From NCBI GenBank assembly GCA_964020085.1, contig OZ026603.1, positions 9,954,926-10,018,925 of the forward strand: a stretch of DNA of 64,000 nt. The letters are read 5' to 3'. Numbering within the stretch: position 1 is the first letter of the stretch; the number at the start of each line of letters is the position of its first letter. Shown here in pieces: positions 12,371 through 24,100 of the stretch. A program made the position numbers and the translations under genes. This DNA comes from Micromussa lordhowensis (lineage: Eukaryota; Cnidaria; Anthozoa; Scleractinia; Lobophylliidae). The notes below the pieces were generated by a model that saw nothing but the letters and a program-made list of their open reading frames with translations, was not told the origin of the DNA and did no database searches.

Positions 12371-14078
12371 CTATTTTTTGCATTTGCCTTCATGACCACG
12401 CAACGGTTTTTTGCATACTGAACAAGTATTAGGCCTTCGTGAAGTGGTGCGACTACTGGTCTGGTTGATTTCCCTGCTGGATTGAAGGGTAGACTGCTCA
12501 GCTTCTGTAAAGTAAACAAATAAAAATTACTAAAACACGATGAGCTCTGGTAAAAAGAGTTTTGGCTAAAGCTTTTAAAACATAAATTTACAATGTTCAG
12601 ACATCAAGATTAGCTTTTTGAAGCAAAAGGCCACGCCAAACTTAGTGAAGCTGTGTTATGTATTGGCATAACAAGTGAACTAGCAGTATGTACAGTCAAT
12701 TGCTCTGCAAAGTATGACATTTTGGATTTGCGCTGAGACATATTATTTAGGATGACCTGATCACTCTTTACCTGTGTGAGAACCAAAATAACTACATCAG
12801 CTCCCAATGGCAACCACAACAAGAGTAAACAAAAGACTACTGAATATGCTAATAGAATCCATAAAATTCTTAGAAATCACAGAAACAAACCAGGTGGAAA
12901 AAGCGATGTCTTCTTCATCTTCTTTCGTTTTTGGTAAACATCAACAGCTTCTGCTTTACTTTTCCTAGCTGGGAATTGTTGATTAAGCGACTTTCTAAAA
13001 CTTCCTTCAATTCTGAATTAGGCAAAGTAAACAGGAGTGCCTTCATTGCGTCAACATAACCTAAGAAATAAAAAATTTGTAGGAGCATTTTCAGAGAAAC
13101 TTTCTTTCTCAGCATGTTTCTCAAAATGTCACAAGTTTTGTTAACAGGAAACAGGTGAATTACTTATGACACTCAATTGAAATTCACTCTAATACATCGG
13201 CGAAGAAAACAAATGTTAATTCATCAATATTACTTTCTGGTAGGTCTGCAACTTTTGAATTAGCATAAATGCAGTCTTATTTAAGGTATAGTGCAATGTC
13301 TTGGACACAGAAAGGGAAACCTAAATGGAAAGAGCAGCATCTCAGATGACTTGTTTTGTCTGTTGTTTGTCATGGCTTTATAGGAAAATCATCCAAGTAG
13401 GTACCATTTCCAGTTCCCTTGAATGTTACTCACGCTTTGGTGTTTATAAACACCAAACAATTCATATGCTCCAAACAATTGAATGAATGGTTATATACAT
13501 GTATTAACACCAAGTGCCCACTAAAATAGGCAAATCTTTTATAAAGGTTCAGTTTTCAAATTGAGATTTTGTTGGTGTATGCAATCTCCATCCAAGCATA
13601 CATAATACTAAAAATAATAACTAACAACTTTCACATGAAAGCCTTGAAGCTTTTGATAACAACGATTATGAGACTTGGTGTGAAAAAAATGGCTTACTTG
13701 TCGCTTCTGGCGTTTGCTCAGAACTTGAGGGCCCTCTGGTAATACAGTGTCCCTTGTCGGAATTGAGCCTGGAATTAAGTTCTTTTTCATTTTAATTCCT
13801 TCCATTCCTGGCAGCGAAGACGCCAAGCTGTTGGCAAAGCAACTCTGCCCAAAATGAGCTGAACACACAGACGCAAATTTGCCGACTGGCTCACCAAAAT
13901 CAACACAATGTCGTCGAACGAATTTATCCCATTGAGCCCTAGCACTAGGCTCTAAAGGGAACAGATGCGTGGAGATTCTCGGCATGTATTGCGTATTCGT
14001 GCAGCTTTCACCGTTTGGCGATCCAGCCACACACTATCGTCCTCCTTTCTTCACAGGTTTTCTCTTGCTTTCCGCCAT
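12371..14078 (-). CDS. THAP-domain protein of the TTAA element, with a premature stop
   Basis: The ATG at 14078 opens a basic start (MAESKRKPVKKGG). The THAP zinc finger follows: a first cysteine pair (CVAGSPNGESC), a tryptophan (QWDKFVRRHC), and the CxxH pair (SVCSAHF), then a GSIPT element where THAP domains have AVPTIF. A TAG at 14036-14034 interrupts the frame just before the first cysteine. Exon 1 ends at 13698 (donor GTAAGC on the minus strand). Likely further exons are 13060-12891 (ending KRKKMKKTSLFPP), one beginning at 12771, and the last from 12504, which ends with a second small zinc motif (CSVCKKPLRGHEGKC) and a stop at 12371. THAP domains bind DNA and are recurrent in P-type and other transposases. 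No catalytic domain is seen here. Its end converges on the P2X7-like gene. Confidence 0.6.
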
Positions 14079-14282
14079 GTTTTGCTGCGAGTCAAGTAGA
14101 CTGACGTCACACAAGCATGTCACATGACCTTTTGGCCGCGCGCTTCCGAAAATATCGAGTTTTTTGGCTCGAAAAAACGAACTTTCCAACATTTTAGACC
14201 ACTTTGGAGATCAGAATCGTTTCTTTTACTAATCAAAGGACCAGAAACCGAAATAAACATTTTTGTGTCATATACACTTTAA

Positions 14283-14399
14283 CGTCTTCGAGAAATTCGC
14301 AAAAAATTAAAATACACCTTTTTACCTCATTAAATATGCAAAAAATATCAGGAAAATTGACAAAGTTCTCGGTGTTCGCATTGAAACAGTTTACAATTC
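14283..14399 (+). repeat. Dispersed repeat R1, middle part (copy 1)
   Basis: The block from 'cttcgagaaattcgcaaaaaatt' to 'cagtttacaattc' matches, in inverted orientation, about 25500-25625. The match resumes after the LINE insertion at 15298. Confidence 0.7.
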
Positions 14400-15297
14400 C
14401 GACACTCAGTACCTTCACATTTGAAAACAACTAACTGTACTTCTTTAACAACCCCCCTCTTTTTTAGAATTGATAACAAGGATTTTGATGGGCTGAAAAA
14501 GAAATCGAAAGACTATTATCTATTGATTAAAAGCAGAAAAGCACAGTTTCCAAATAATTCCCGATTTCTGAAACATGAGTTTAACTTAACTGATGATCAA
14601 CTGAAAAAAGTTTTTATCCTTCCTCATAATCTAGCCTTCGAACCATATGTTAAAGCTTTTCAGTACAAGATTCTTAATTCTATATTATACACTAACAGCA
14701 AATTATGTAAGATAGGTTATAGCGCGGTTGATAAATGTTCTTTCTGTGAATCAGAACCAGAAACGCCACCTCATCTCTCTTTCCATTGTGTGTACTCCCA
14801 GTTTTTCTGGAAACAGTTTGAATCCTATTACTAATCTTTAACAAAGGAATTCGTTCATCTTACTCTGCAAGACGTATTGATAGGAATAATAACCTCTAAA
14901 TGCCCATTACTTAATTATTTGTTACTAATAGCTAAGATATATCTTTGGGATTGTAGAAGGTCGGAAACGCTTCCAAATATAACTGGTCTCAAGCTTAAGG
15001 TAAAAAATAAATATGAGACAGAAAAATATATATGTATCAAAAACAATACCAAAGAAACATTTACTAGGAAATGGGCTTTAACTCTGGCTCTATGCTTCTA
15101 TAAGTTAAATTTAGTAAATATTGTACGTAATCGTATTAATTTAGAATGTAAGTGTTAGTATTGTTAGTGGCGCAAGTAACTGTATTGTATAACAAGTTTT
15201 GTAAGTAATGTAAGTAACGGTGTATTAGTATTGTAATTAGTGTAAGTAATATACTTATTTAATAAAAGTGTTAGCGTTAAAAAAAAAAAGAAAAAAA
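14400..15297 (+). mobile_element. 5'-truncated LINE insertion with 12-bp target duplication
   Basis: AGTTTACAATTC stands at 14388-14399 and again at 15298-15309, directly after an A-rich tail (15279-15297). The sequence between therefore looks like a LINE inserted by target-primed reverse transcription. It is truncated at the 5' end, and only the C-terminal part of ORF2 and the 3' UTR remain. Repeat R1 copy 2 (25.5 kb) lacks the insertion at the same point, which supports the boundaries. Confidence 0.8.
14421..15158 (+). pseudogene. LINE ORF2 C-terminal fragment (zinc-finger region)
   Basis: One frame runs from 14421 to 15158, broken only by a TAA at 14832-14834. It contains the cysteine-histidine motif seen near the C-terminus of many LINE reverse transcriptases: CSFCESEPETPPHLSFHC, followed by a tryptophan-rich stretch (FFWKQFESYY). 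The reverse transcriptase core is absent because the insertion is 5'-truncated. The downstream part (residues encoded after 14835) is basic and ends just before the 3' UTR. It cannot be functional alone. Confidence 0.7.
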
Positions 15298-15309
15298 AGT
15301 TTACAATTC

Positions 15310-15700
15310 TAGAAAACGGGATAAACTTAGCATAAGAGCTTCACCGTTCTTCTGTCTAACAATAGGAAGTTTTAATTTTTTAAGTATTTTAAAGGGTTCC
15401 GTCGACTGTCAAAGAATTGCCGTTTCAAGCTCCTATGGAAACGGTAAAAGTTGCGTATTTTTACGAGCTTAAAACGCATCTTGGTATGCCCGACCGATAT
15501 CGAGTCGAAATTAATATTGAGATAATCCTTTGGCCTTCATCTATCAAGACCTGAAATAAAAAATCTGGGCAGTTTGAACGCGCGCTACAAAACATAAAAG
15601 ATTTTAAGGTGGGTGATAACTTATTTGCATAATTTACGAAAACAAAAAGTCTATTTATAGAATGACTACTCGGCATATTTCTAACAGGGGTACTCCAGGT
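15310..15700 (+). repeat. Dispersed repeat R1, right part (copy 1)
   Basis: Continues the R1 match after the LINE: 'tagaaaacgggataaacttagcataagagctt', 'gggttccgtcgactgtc' and 'catcttggtatgcccga' all recur inverted between about 25330 and 25510. The edge near 15700 is approximate. Confidence 0.65.
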
Positions 15701-15979
15701 ATTTTGTCGTTTGTATTGTTTTCTTCAATTAGATAGCCTTAATAATTCCAAATAATAAAGAAGAAAGGAAAATCTATGGTTTAAGTGACACTCAAAAACG
15801 ACGTGTTTCGAGTCGTCAACATACTTAACACCAACAAACACGCTTACGTATTAAACAGTCATTTCAATTTCCAGATTCTTTCAGAAGTTGTTGAATAAAT
15901 GCTGTTTTATACGGTTGAAATCCTTCATCAAAAGTTATTCACCGCTTTTGCAGGCTTGATTTCCGCGGCTCTTTCGAAC

Positions 15980-16083
15980 TCGGTCTAAGACATTCGCAAA
16001 ATGAAAATTGTAATACTGACGCTGTATATAAATTCTTAACGTAGCGACGTTTCGGCAATGCTGCCTTCTTCAGGGTACAAGAC
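15980..16083 (-). mobile_element. Penelope-like element 3' end, cut by the Harbinger insertion
   Basis: On the minus strand this reads 'ccctgaagaaggcagcattgccgaaacgtcg' and then 'cagcgtcagtatt', the arrangement seen in 3' untranslated ends of Penelope-like retroelements. The GIY-YIG coding end of the same element lies on the far side of the Harbinger transposon at 19480-19960, in the same orientation. A similar 3' end, from another copy, is at 33225-33315. Confidence 0.5.
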
Positions 16084-16449
16084 TAAGGCCCCGTTTACAC
16101 GGGTCCGGACGAATATTTGCACGGACAAAAACTTGCACGGTTCCACCTTGCGTTTACACGGGACCGGCGGAACTGGACGAATTTTTGAACGGCTAAGTGT
16201 GCAAGTTTGGGACCTGAAAAAGGCAGGTCAACTTTTTGACCGGCACAGTTCCATTTTTCGCACGGACTCGTGTAAACAGTCGAACCGTGCAACCTTTTTG
16301 CTCAGATAGCGCGGTTCAGGCCTGGAATCTAGTTAGGTTTTGCCTGTCTGCGTAGCAAAAGCTGAAACATTTTTGTTACATTTTGATCCTGGTTTGTTAC
16401 GTTTTGTTAAATTTACGGCAAAAGAAACAAACAAAAGCAAATTACAGAT

Positions 16450-17688
16450 ATGAGGAGACGAGCGGCAGCAGCATGCATCACTATTTTAGCCGGATTAGCT
16501 GGGCTTTTGCTGTACACATTGCTGCAAATGGCTATTGTTTGTGATCTTCATCGATCAAGGCAACTTACACGCTTGAATTTCTTGGTGAGCATGTACAGCT
16601 CACGAAACAACCAACGGAGGGAAAAGTCACGGGCCAGAAAGCCAAGAAAGGCATGGATACGTCCAGGGCGAACCTCTCAATGGTGGGATAACTTTGTGAG
16701 TGACCTAATGTTGGAGGAGGAGTGGAAGGAGAACTTCAGGATGTCGAAGTCGACTTTCCTTAAGTTGTGTGATGCCGTTAGGCCATTTCTTGTGAAACAA
16801 TGCACGAACATGCGAATGCCTGTGTCTGTAGAAAAGCAAGTGGCAGTGACCCTGTACTATCTTTCGGATGAAGGGAGATCCCGCAAGGTAGCGAACGCTT
16901 TTGGGCTTGCAAAATGCACAGTGTCTGTTATTGTTCGAAGGGTGTGCACTGTTATCTCAACTGTTCTTGGTCCTCAATATATTACACTATCCAAGACTGA
17001 AAATGAACTGGAAGAAGCTGTTCAACAATTTTATAGCAAGCATGGCTTTCCTCAATGTTTTGGTGCAGTCGATGGAACACATATTTTTATAAAACAACCC
17101 AATAAAAATGCAACTGATTTTCTGAATCGCAAAAACAGATTCTCTGTAAACGTGCAAGCCACCTGCGACTACAAGTACTGTTTCTCTGATGTTGTTATTA
17201 AATGGCCAGGAAGTGTACATGATTCTCGCATATTTTACAACTCTGCTTTAAACAATATGCTGAGAGATGGTGCCATCCCACCACTGTATAAACATTTAAC
17301 ACCAGACACTGAGCCAGTTCCTGTTTGTGTACTAGGAGATCCATCTTATCCCTTGTTGCCTTACCTCATGAAAGAGTTTCCTGGAGGAGGCAATACTGTC
17401 CAGGAGCAATACTTTGGATACCGTCTAAGCTCTGCTCGGATGGTAATTGAGTGTGCTTTTGGGAGGCTTAAGGGCAGATTTGGTGCCCTTCGCAGAGAGA
17501 TGGACATAAACATTGATGATCTCCTAATAGTCATTCATGCATGCTTTGTATTGCATTCAGCAATGATTATATCCCTCAAGAAGATGTTGACAGAGCTATT
17601 CAGTATGACAATGAGTTTCAGCCACCTACTTCCTCTCCTGGCAGACAGCAAAGTACGGAAACTCAAAGTAAAAGAATAAGAGATGCAT
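16450..17688 (+). CDS. Harbinger transposase (DDE_Tnp_4 type), C-terminal frameshift
   Basis: The frame opens with ATG at 16450. Residues 60-130 form the helical N-terminal part (WWDNFVSDLMLEEEWKENFR). The catalytic signature is intact: FGAVDGTHIF near residue 206, GSVHDSRIF near 255, LGDPSYPLLPYL near 295, and MVIECAFGRLKGRF near 330. The family acts as a nuclease/strand-transferase with the Myb-like partner encoded by the same element. From about 17565 the reading frame departs from the family: after CFVLH the published-type C-terminus continues in a different frame (NDYIPQEDVDRAIQYDNEFQ and on to a stop near 17706), so a small deletion has shifted the last 45 residues. The hydrophobic first 30 residues are unusual for a nuclear enzyme and the true start could be a later methionine. 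Confidence 0.85.
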
Positions 17689-18246
17689 TTCTGCAATTTT
17701 TTGATTAAATATTTACTTCAAATGCACCATTTCTGTCTTGAAGGACAACTAAGGCATTTAATAATGCAAAACACTGAGCCTAAATAACAAGTGCATTCTT
17801 GACAGTAGTTATTGTTTCTGAAATTAAACTTGTGCTAATTTGCTCTACTGTGCATTAATTACACCAACTTTAACATGCTTTAAGGACCCCATGTTTACTT
17901 ATTCTTATATGACACTGCCTGGGGTTTTGGAATTTAATTATATTATTGATGGAGTGTCAGATTTAAAAACAAAAGAAACGAAATCCTTGCATAATGTATG
18001 AGTTTTTCATGAAGGTTTTAAATTTAAGATTCAATAAATTGAAGTCAAACATTTTCAATTTAGTCTCTTATTTCTTCTGAGCATAAACACTGTGTGGAGA
18101 ATAATCAGTGCAAAATAAAATAAAATGGCCACATTTAGCCAAACTTGAGACAATTTTCAAAAGTTTTCACTGATGCAATATTTTTTTTCAAGACGACAAA
18201 AGACAAAGCTCTCAAATGGTCTTATTTTTTCTTTTCTGAAAATTGT

Positions 18247-19125
18247 TCATAACTTGGTAAAGTCATTGTTCCTGTTCATAGTGGCACGATACGAAAACTC
18301 AGGGAAATCATAAACGCTTGCCGTTTGATGTACTTCTTGTGATGCTGAAAATGGTGAAGGCTGGGACAGGAGACTACCGACAAGGCCAAAACCATTGTTG
18401 AGGGTTGATGTCAATGACGTAAACCCCTGAAGAAGCGAATCCATTGTTTTCTGGTGCTTTTTATCTGCCTCCTCCATCTGGTCGAGTACTTTTCTTTTCA
18501 GTTGGAGGTCTTCTCTAGCTACAGCCAACAGCTGGTTGTCTGTCGACAGTTTCTTTGTCAATTTACTGTCTCGTTTTCCTCTAAGTTGTTTTTGCAGCAG
18601 TTGCCTTCGTTCTGCTACTTTGTCATTGGTGACTGACTCTGTCTCTTCCGTTGAGGCGACAGGTAGATCTTCCGCTAAACTATCCACGCTGCCATCGTCG
18701 AGTTCTCTCGATGAATCTAGGTCTATTGACGAAGTGTCAATACCACCTGTAATGGACTCAACTGCAGGAGCACCAGATCATATCTCACAACACTCTTCAT
18801 AGAAGGTGGTAACCACTCTTCCCCCTCCACTCCGTCTTCCCTTGTCCACTGCCTTTTGGAAGTTTAACTTGATCCTTTTTAGTTTGTTTTGGATTCGGTC
18901 TTTGTTGAAGCTTCGTGACGCCTCGGTACGTCGGGGGAATTTCTCTTTGTCGTCATCAGGGTACTTTTCCAAAAACATTTTGGTGACGTCTTCGTACTTG
19001 CTTCTGACCGATTCCCAATCAACGCCTTCCCCCGCTTTTCCTGCTTTGTAGTCTATAACTACATGTAGCAATAAATTAATTTCTTCATCAGACCACATAA
19101 AGTTTTTGTCTGCCGCTGCCGCCAT
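18247..19125 (-). CDS. Harbinger Myb/SANT-like DNA-binding partner, one nonsense codon
   Basis: The ATG at 19125 opens MAAAADKNFMWSDEEINLLL, the start of a Myb/SANT-like trihelix domain (conserved tryptophans in MWSDEE and DWESVRSKYE). The second half (from 18777 down) is an alpha-helical, lysine-rich region (KRKVLDQMEEADKKHQKTMD) of the kind that contacts the transposase. One TGA at 18780-18778 splits an otherwise continuous frame of nearly 300 codons; both sides are in the same phase. In PIF/Harbinger elements this protein binds the terminal repeats and brings the transposase to them. The gene converges on the transposase gene. Confidence 0.8.
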
Positions 19126-19479
19126 GTTTGATTTGCCGCGTACTGCAAGGGCTGCAACATGATTGGTTTAAAGCATTAGCGATAACCAATCACAACAGAG
19201 CCGTAAAAAAGCCATTCAAATGCCGCGACTGGTCTAAAATTTGCACGGATCCGTGTAAACACCACTGCAATCTGTAGCAGAATTTGCACAGATCCATGTA
19301 AACAGGCGGTCCAGGAACAAAATTCGTCCGTGCAAAAATTCGTCCGGACCCGTGTAAACGGGGCCTAAAATACCGTTAAAAAGTTCGTAATGATTAGCTC
19401 ACGTGCCTGATTGCGCACTCGCGCGCGTGCCACATGAGATAGCGCGCGCCGGCGCGCGAGTAAGCAAAAAGTGATTCAC

Positions 19480-19960
19480 GTGAAACTAAAGTCCTGGTTA
19501 AGGCCACTAGGACTCATAGTCCCACATTTAAATATCAGCCTCATCTCCTGTTTCTTTCTGTAGTCCTGGTTGGCTAGGCCTGCTTTTAATACCGCTACCT
19601 TCATGTCATCCAGTGTGTGGTTTGTTGAATTGAAGTGGGCAGGTACCGGTCATTCCTCCCGTTGATCACATCTCTGCGGTGTTCCCGAAAGCGGTCCGCC
19701 AACCTGCGTCCCGTCTCTCCAATATAAACTGTCGATGGACATTTTGTGCAAGACAAGCAATAAACCACGTGTTCCGTGGTGCAGGAAAAATGGCCCGTGA
19801 TGTTAACATGCCGTTTTGGTGTTGTGATTGTGGATGATGAATTCACATGGGGACATGTGCGGCACACTCGCACACTCGCACACTCGCACAGTTTTAACAC
19901 AAACATAGGCACGCAAGGCGTGCAAGGGTTATTTTTATGAAGTTTCGGAGATAGGAGCAT
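19480..19960 (-). pseudogene. Penelope-like element GIY-YIG endonuclease, broken
   Basis: The minus strand encodes the C-terminal endonuclease of a Penelope-like element: a cysteine-rich lead (YCLSCTKCPSTVYIGE) followed by TGRRLADRFREHRRDV. The frame breaks near 19640; the rest of the domain continues in another frame down to about 19480. A run of 'cactcgca' units (19866-19890) lies in the coding part. The reverse transcriptase part is not seen upstream, so the copy is 5'-truncated. The 3' end is separated by the Harbinger insertion. Confidence 0.75.
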
Positions 19961-20617
19961 TCGTGGAGCTGTTTACAGTAATGATTTGGTTAATTTGACA
20001 AGTCTTTTTGGTTGCTATGTGCAGCAAAAGAGAAACTGGGAATTTATGATATACATGGTAAGATACCTAATTAGTAAGCCATAAAATGCTTGACTGAACA
20101 AACTACAGTGATCTTACGCGTCTCCGGATTGATGTAGATACCATCTTATCTTCTAACAGGCAATTTGATTCGTTCTTTAATACAATCCACACTGTGACTG
20201 ATGTGACACGCGCACATGCATAACTCCACGTCACTCACCGATCTCATAGCCTTTTCAACCCCCAACAGGAATTTTTGCTCAAAAATACTCAAGTTAAGAG
20301 AGCTTTTCGCATTCTATACAAGTTGAAAGTTTATCCTTTTACACAACGACACTACTTGACCGAAACTAGGAAGAAAGAGAAAAAAAACCTCTCTGACACG
20401 TTAAAAATCTGATTTAAATGAGTTGCACTTTAACTTGACGCCACGCAGTCTCCAAGAACATTTGAACAGTTTTCATACTTTTACCTTTAAAAATATCGCA
20501 CTGAAATGAATGTCATCAAATAAAACTATAAACTGCTACTGCAGAGACGTAAAAAGAGTTTGGAAATGAAAGCTTTTTTAATATCCTGCATGGAAACAAT
20601 AGCCGACGACTTGTAAG

Positions 20618-20880
20618 CTCTAATTGAATTTCCTCTCATATGAAAAACAAAAGTGTCAAGTTACCATTTATAACTAAAAATAGCAAACATCTCGTGCGAA
20701 AGATTTGCTCCCATATGAAAAACAAAAGTGTCAAGTTACCATTTGTAACTAAAAATAGCAAGCATCTCGTGGGAACAAGTGGTGACGATTTGTCAGCTCT
20801 AATTGAATTTACTCCCTTGTGAAAATCAAAAGTGTCAAATTACCCTTTGTAACTAAAAAATAAAAATATCTCGTTATATT
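20618..20880 (+). repeat. Imperfect tandem repeat
   Basis: A phrase of about 70 bases (tatgaaaaacaaaagtgtc ... taactaaaaatagcaaacatctcgtg) occurs at about 20638, 20713 and, more diverged, 20818. A further relative is at 21180-21245. No coding function is suggested. Confidence 0.75.
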
Positions 20881-20932
20881 TGAATGCAACAAGAACAAAA
20901 CCATCGTTACCTACACTTACTATTGTAAATAT

Positions 20933-21102
20933 CAGGCCCCAGTTGTTCGAAAGGTAGATAACACTATCCACCGGATAAATCACTATCCAGCGGATAGCGC
21001 GGTTTGTTTTGTCAACACTTATCCGCTGGATAGTGGTTTATCCGCTGGATAGTGGTTTATCCGGTGGATAGCGTTATCCACCTTTCGAACAACCGGGGCC
21101 TG
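20933..21102. mobile_element. Palindromic MITE with CAGGCCCC ends
   Basis: The element starts CAGGCCCCAGTTGTTCGAAA and ends with its inverted copy (TTTCGAACAACCGGGGCCTG). Inner copies of 'ccgctggatagt' alternate in both orientations. No obvious target duplication was found. Confidence 0.8.
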
Positions 21103-24100
21103 CACTGTCTCAAATTTAAATAGTCTTCTCTAAAAAATATCCTAAGAACTAGAAGCGACGATTCGTGACCTCTAATTGAATTTACTCTTTGTGAAAAACA
21201 AAAGTATCAAGTTATCCTCTGCAACTTAAAATAAAATATCTCGTGACATTTGCGTACTACTAACTCATGAGCTGCTTCAAACTCATCTCGTTCATAACTA
21301 GCCAGTGGTGGATCCAGACATTGAGCTACAGAAGAACCGTTTTAGTTTTACTTACCCAGCGACTTTTCTTCCCTCTGTCATTTCTTCTTTTTTACCAAAA
21401 ATAAAGAGGGGGGGGGGGGGGGGGGGGAGCCCCTCCGCTAGATTCACGACTGCTAGCCACCATTACACTGAAAATTATGCACTCTAAAACAACCCTAAGT
21501 ATGTACGTAACTGTCACACTCCCCTCCAAACCGGACTAAAAATCACAAACCGGCAACATACACGTCAATCTTTATTTTCAATTACCAAAGTCCCTATGTT
21601 TATACAATAAAACGTCCAAGACTTCATATACCTCACTCAACTTATCTTCCTTTTTCTTCTACTACAATTCGTGCTGGCTATTAATGTGGAAAAGCGAAAA
21701 CCCTGATAACATTCAAAAGAATGATTTAGTTTCATTTAAAACCTATCTTCTCGTTCCAGTAGTAAACAAGAACCATTCCAATTGTAAAATTGTCACAGAA
21801 TAATACCTTTTAGTTCTGTTGACCAAATTAATTGTAGTCTCTTCGCTCTTCACATTGAAACTTATCAAGGGATAATGATATTCACGGCACCCTCGGAACA
21901 CGTATTGCGGACTGTGCGGCAACATTTAGATTTAAATACAACACGCAAACGATTTGAACCTGGTCGCAACCTCTTCAAATTCCCAGTAGCACATTCCGCG
22001 CCCCTAAAATATAATTGTTCCTATCATAGAAGCCACACTGATGATTTTTTTTTCATTTACATCTTAAACCTAGTAGTCATTTAATTCAAAACCTTATGTA
22101 ATGGGAAAAGCTAAACCCTTCATCGCATGCTCGTAGTTACATGCCAAACGCTATCTTTCTCTGACTGATTATCCAATTGCAAAAGATTATGAAACCCGCC
22201 CACAAAATCCTCTGCGTAACCCCCAGAAGACGTCGAAATAAGCCCAATATATGAATACGTCCTCCTCTCTTATGGAAGAATAAATATGGTTGTTCTGAAC
22301 TATATCGGGATCAGGTCTTCTCATACACAATTTAATTACAACAAGAAATTTGATTGGCTGTTTATAGTAGATCCAATCTGATTGGTATGACATGCTGACT
22401 CACTCACTCACTCACCCATTGACTCATCCATTGACCCGTTGCGCCGACTAAGAGGTATTTTTTTTACAAAAAAAATAACTCAAAAAGAGCCATCGAACTT
22501 GTAAACAATGTCACGCGGCTTAAACTGTAGTTCAATTTGCAAGCAATAAAAACAGCTCAGTGGGACTATTGAGCACAACAGCATTTATTGTTTGGTTTCA
22601 CAGAAGCCACCAAAACACTACTCTTGTTTGAAAAAACAGCATAATCGTTCCTTTCAATAACTCTGATGATACCGTGAGGCACGTGCATGCAAGGTGTCAT
22701 TTCCGCAAAGCGTTTCAATTTAAGCACGAGATTTCCTTGATAATCATAAAAATGACAATTTCCTCGATTGTGATTAATTTAAAAAAATTATATTTTCCAC
22801 TAATTCACTTGCCAAGTTGTTATCGGACAGTTTGTTAATGGACAGTTTGTTATCGGACAGTTCAATAAGCCAATCAAAGTTGTAGTTTAAATAAACCAAC
22901 TAGGGTATCTAAAAGATAGTAATGCTGCGGCACATTCTGTCGACAGTGACATATTTTACGCAGTGATTTATCTATCTGCGCGTTCCAAGACTTGAATTGA
23001 ATTGAATTGAATAGTTCTCAAGGTAGTGTCAAATTGTGCTGTGTAACTTAAAGTATCAACTTCATGCACGATGACGCATCGATGGCGATGTGTGACAAGG
23101 GATCGTGACAAAAAGCACATAGTGATCTGAACTATGTTTGGACATAAAACGATACACATCATTCTCCCCTTTATCAGATCGCGAAAATCGATAGATGTGG
23201 AAATTGTAGGAGCAGAAATCTAACTTATAAATTCTGTACTGCTACGCATTAGTTTACATGTCTCTAGAATGTTGACGAGTCAATATCTGGATGTTAGTGT
23301 GGGGCACTGATTTGACCAAAAGCAAAATGATCAATTTTAGTAAAGCTTAATACAAGTACTTCGTGTTAGCACGGCACAGAACAAAAATAGGAAGTTTTCA
23401 ATTGCCCGCGCTATTGACAAACGGTTGGAAATTAAATTCTTCCAAAAGTTATGTAAAACTCTACGACACTTGAAGTACTAGGAGATGGAACTGCCGTTGG
23501 TCCCTTGGTGAAGGCGTCTGAAACAATGGCGATCTTTCTCGGTCTAGTACTGGTGATTGTGGTTCTCTCCTCTGAGTTGATTAATAAAAGTTTCCTTTAC
23601 GCGGTTTAAAATTCAATATGTTGACACCTTGACATCTGTAGCGTCTGGAGCACAGTGGCTATTGGAGTAGCAAAATTCCAAGTGGACGTTAAGAAGAGGA
23701 GGGGTCGGCCTAAACGTCCAATGGACGTTAAGCGGGGAACAAATGAATACATATGTCGACGTCTTCTGAATAGAACAGATCCAGGGATCATATTTAGGAC
23801 CTTTAAGGGGCTCCTTTTTCATCCAAGATTGTCTGCATTTTGTAACGGCCTCTTGCAACTTTTTCTCACTTGAACGAGTACAGATTGGTTTAAATATCAG
23901 ATCGCGAGTCGGAGCTGTGGTCTGCAACTCAAATAGTTGAAAATGCAAGAAAAAACTGCAAGACAATAGAGCACCGTCGCTAAATTTGAAAGCTGTACTC
24001 TGCATTTGTAAGATTTGTTTATTTGTCTACAATATTGATATCACTAGTCAGCAGGTATTCTGTTTGGAAATGAAAGCAAGTGTATAAATACATTTCCGGT

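Larger units (their letters stand above)
10443..14278. mobile_element. 3.8 kb TTAA-flanked DNA transposon carrying a P2X7-like and a THAP gene
   Basis: The left end AGTGTACATGACAGAAAAA (10443) matches the inverted right end AGTGTATATGACACAAAAA (complement of 14278 leftward); the similarity runs for about 40 bases (both reach CGGTTT) with roughly seven mismatches. TTAA lies immediately outside both ends (10439-10442 and 14279-14282). Inside are two divergent-from-ends, convergent genes: the P2X7-domain-like gene (10715-12096, plus) and the THAP gene (14078-12371, minus). TTAA target sites are known for piggyBac and Kolobok superfamilies. I could not find a DDE catalytic domain, so this copy may be non-autonomous or rely on a gene I cannot recognise. 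Sequence around it is repeat R1, whose other copy at 25.2-25.9 kb lacks the element. Confidence 0.7.
16087..19365. mobile_element. Harbinger/PIF transposon, complete ends, TAA target duplication
   Basis: The left end GGCCCCGTTTACACGGGTCC (16087) and the complement of the right end (19365) match over about 39 bases with one mismatch. TAA flanks both ends (16084-16086 and 19366-19368), the 3-bp target duplication of PIF/Harbinger elements. Subterminal copies of 'gtgtaaac' appear at both sides. The two expected genes are present: a DDE transposase on the plus strand and a Myb/SANT-like partner on the minus strand. Length is 3279 bp. Both genes carry one lesion, so this copy is probably not autonomous. 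Confidence 0.92.

Noticed and set aside
14204..14434. Opposed 65-76 residue frames in repeat R1
   Set aside because: They lie in non-coding repeat sequence that is also present at 25.5 kb without keeping the frame.
23613..24005. 130-residue minus-strand open frame
   Set aside because: No recognisable motif, opposing frames of similar length, and no splice or promoter context; likely chance.
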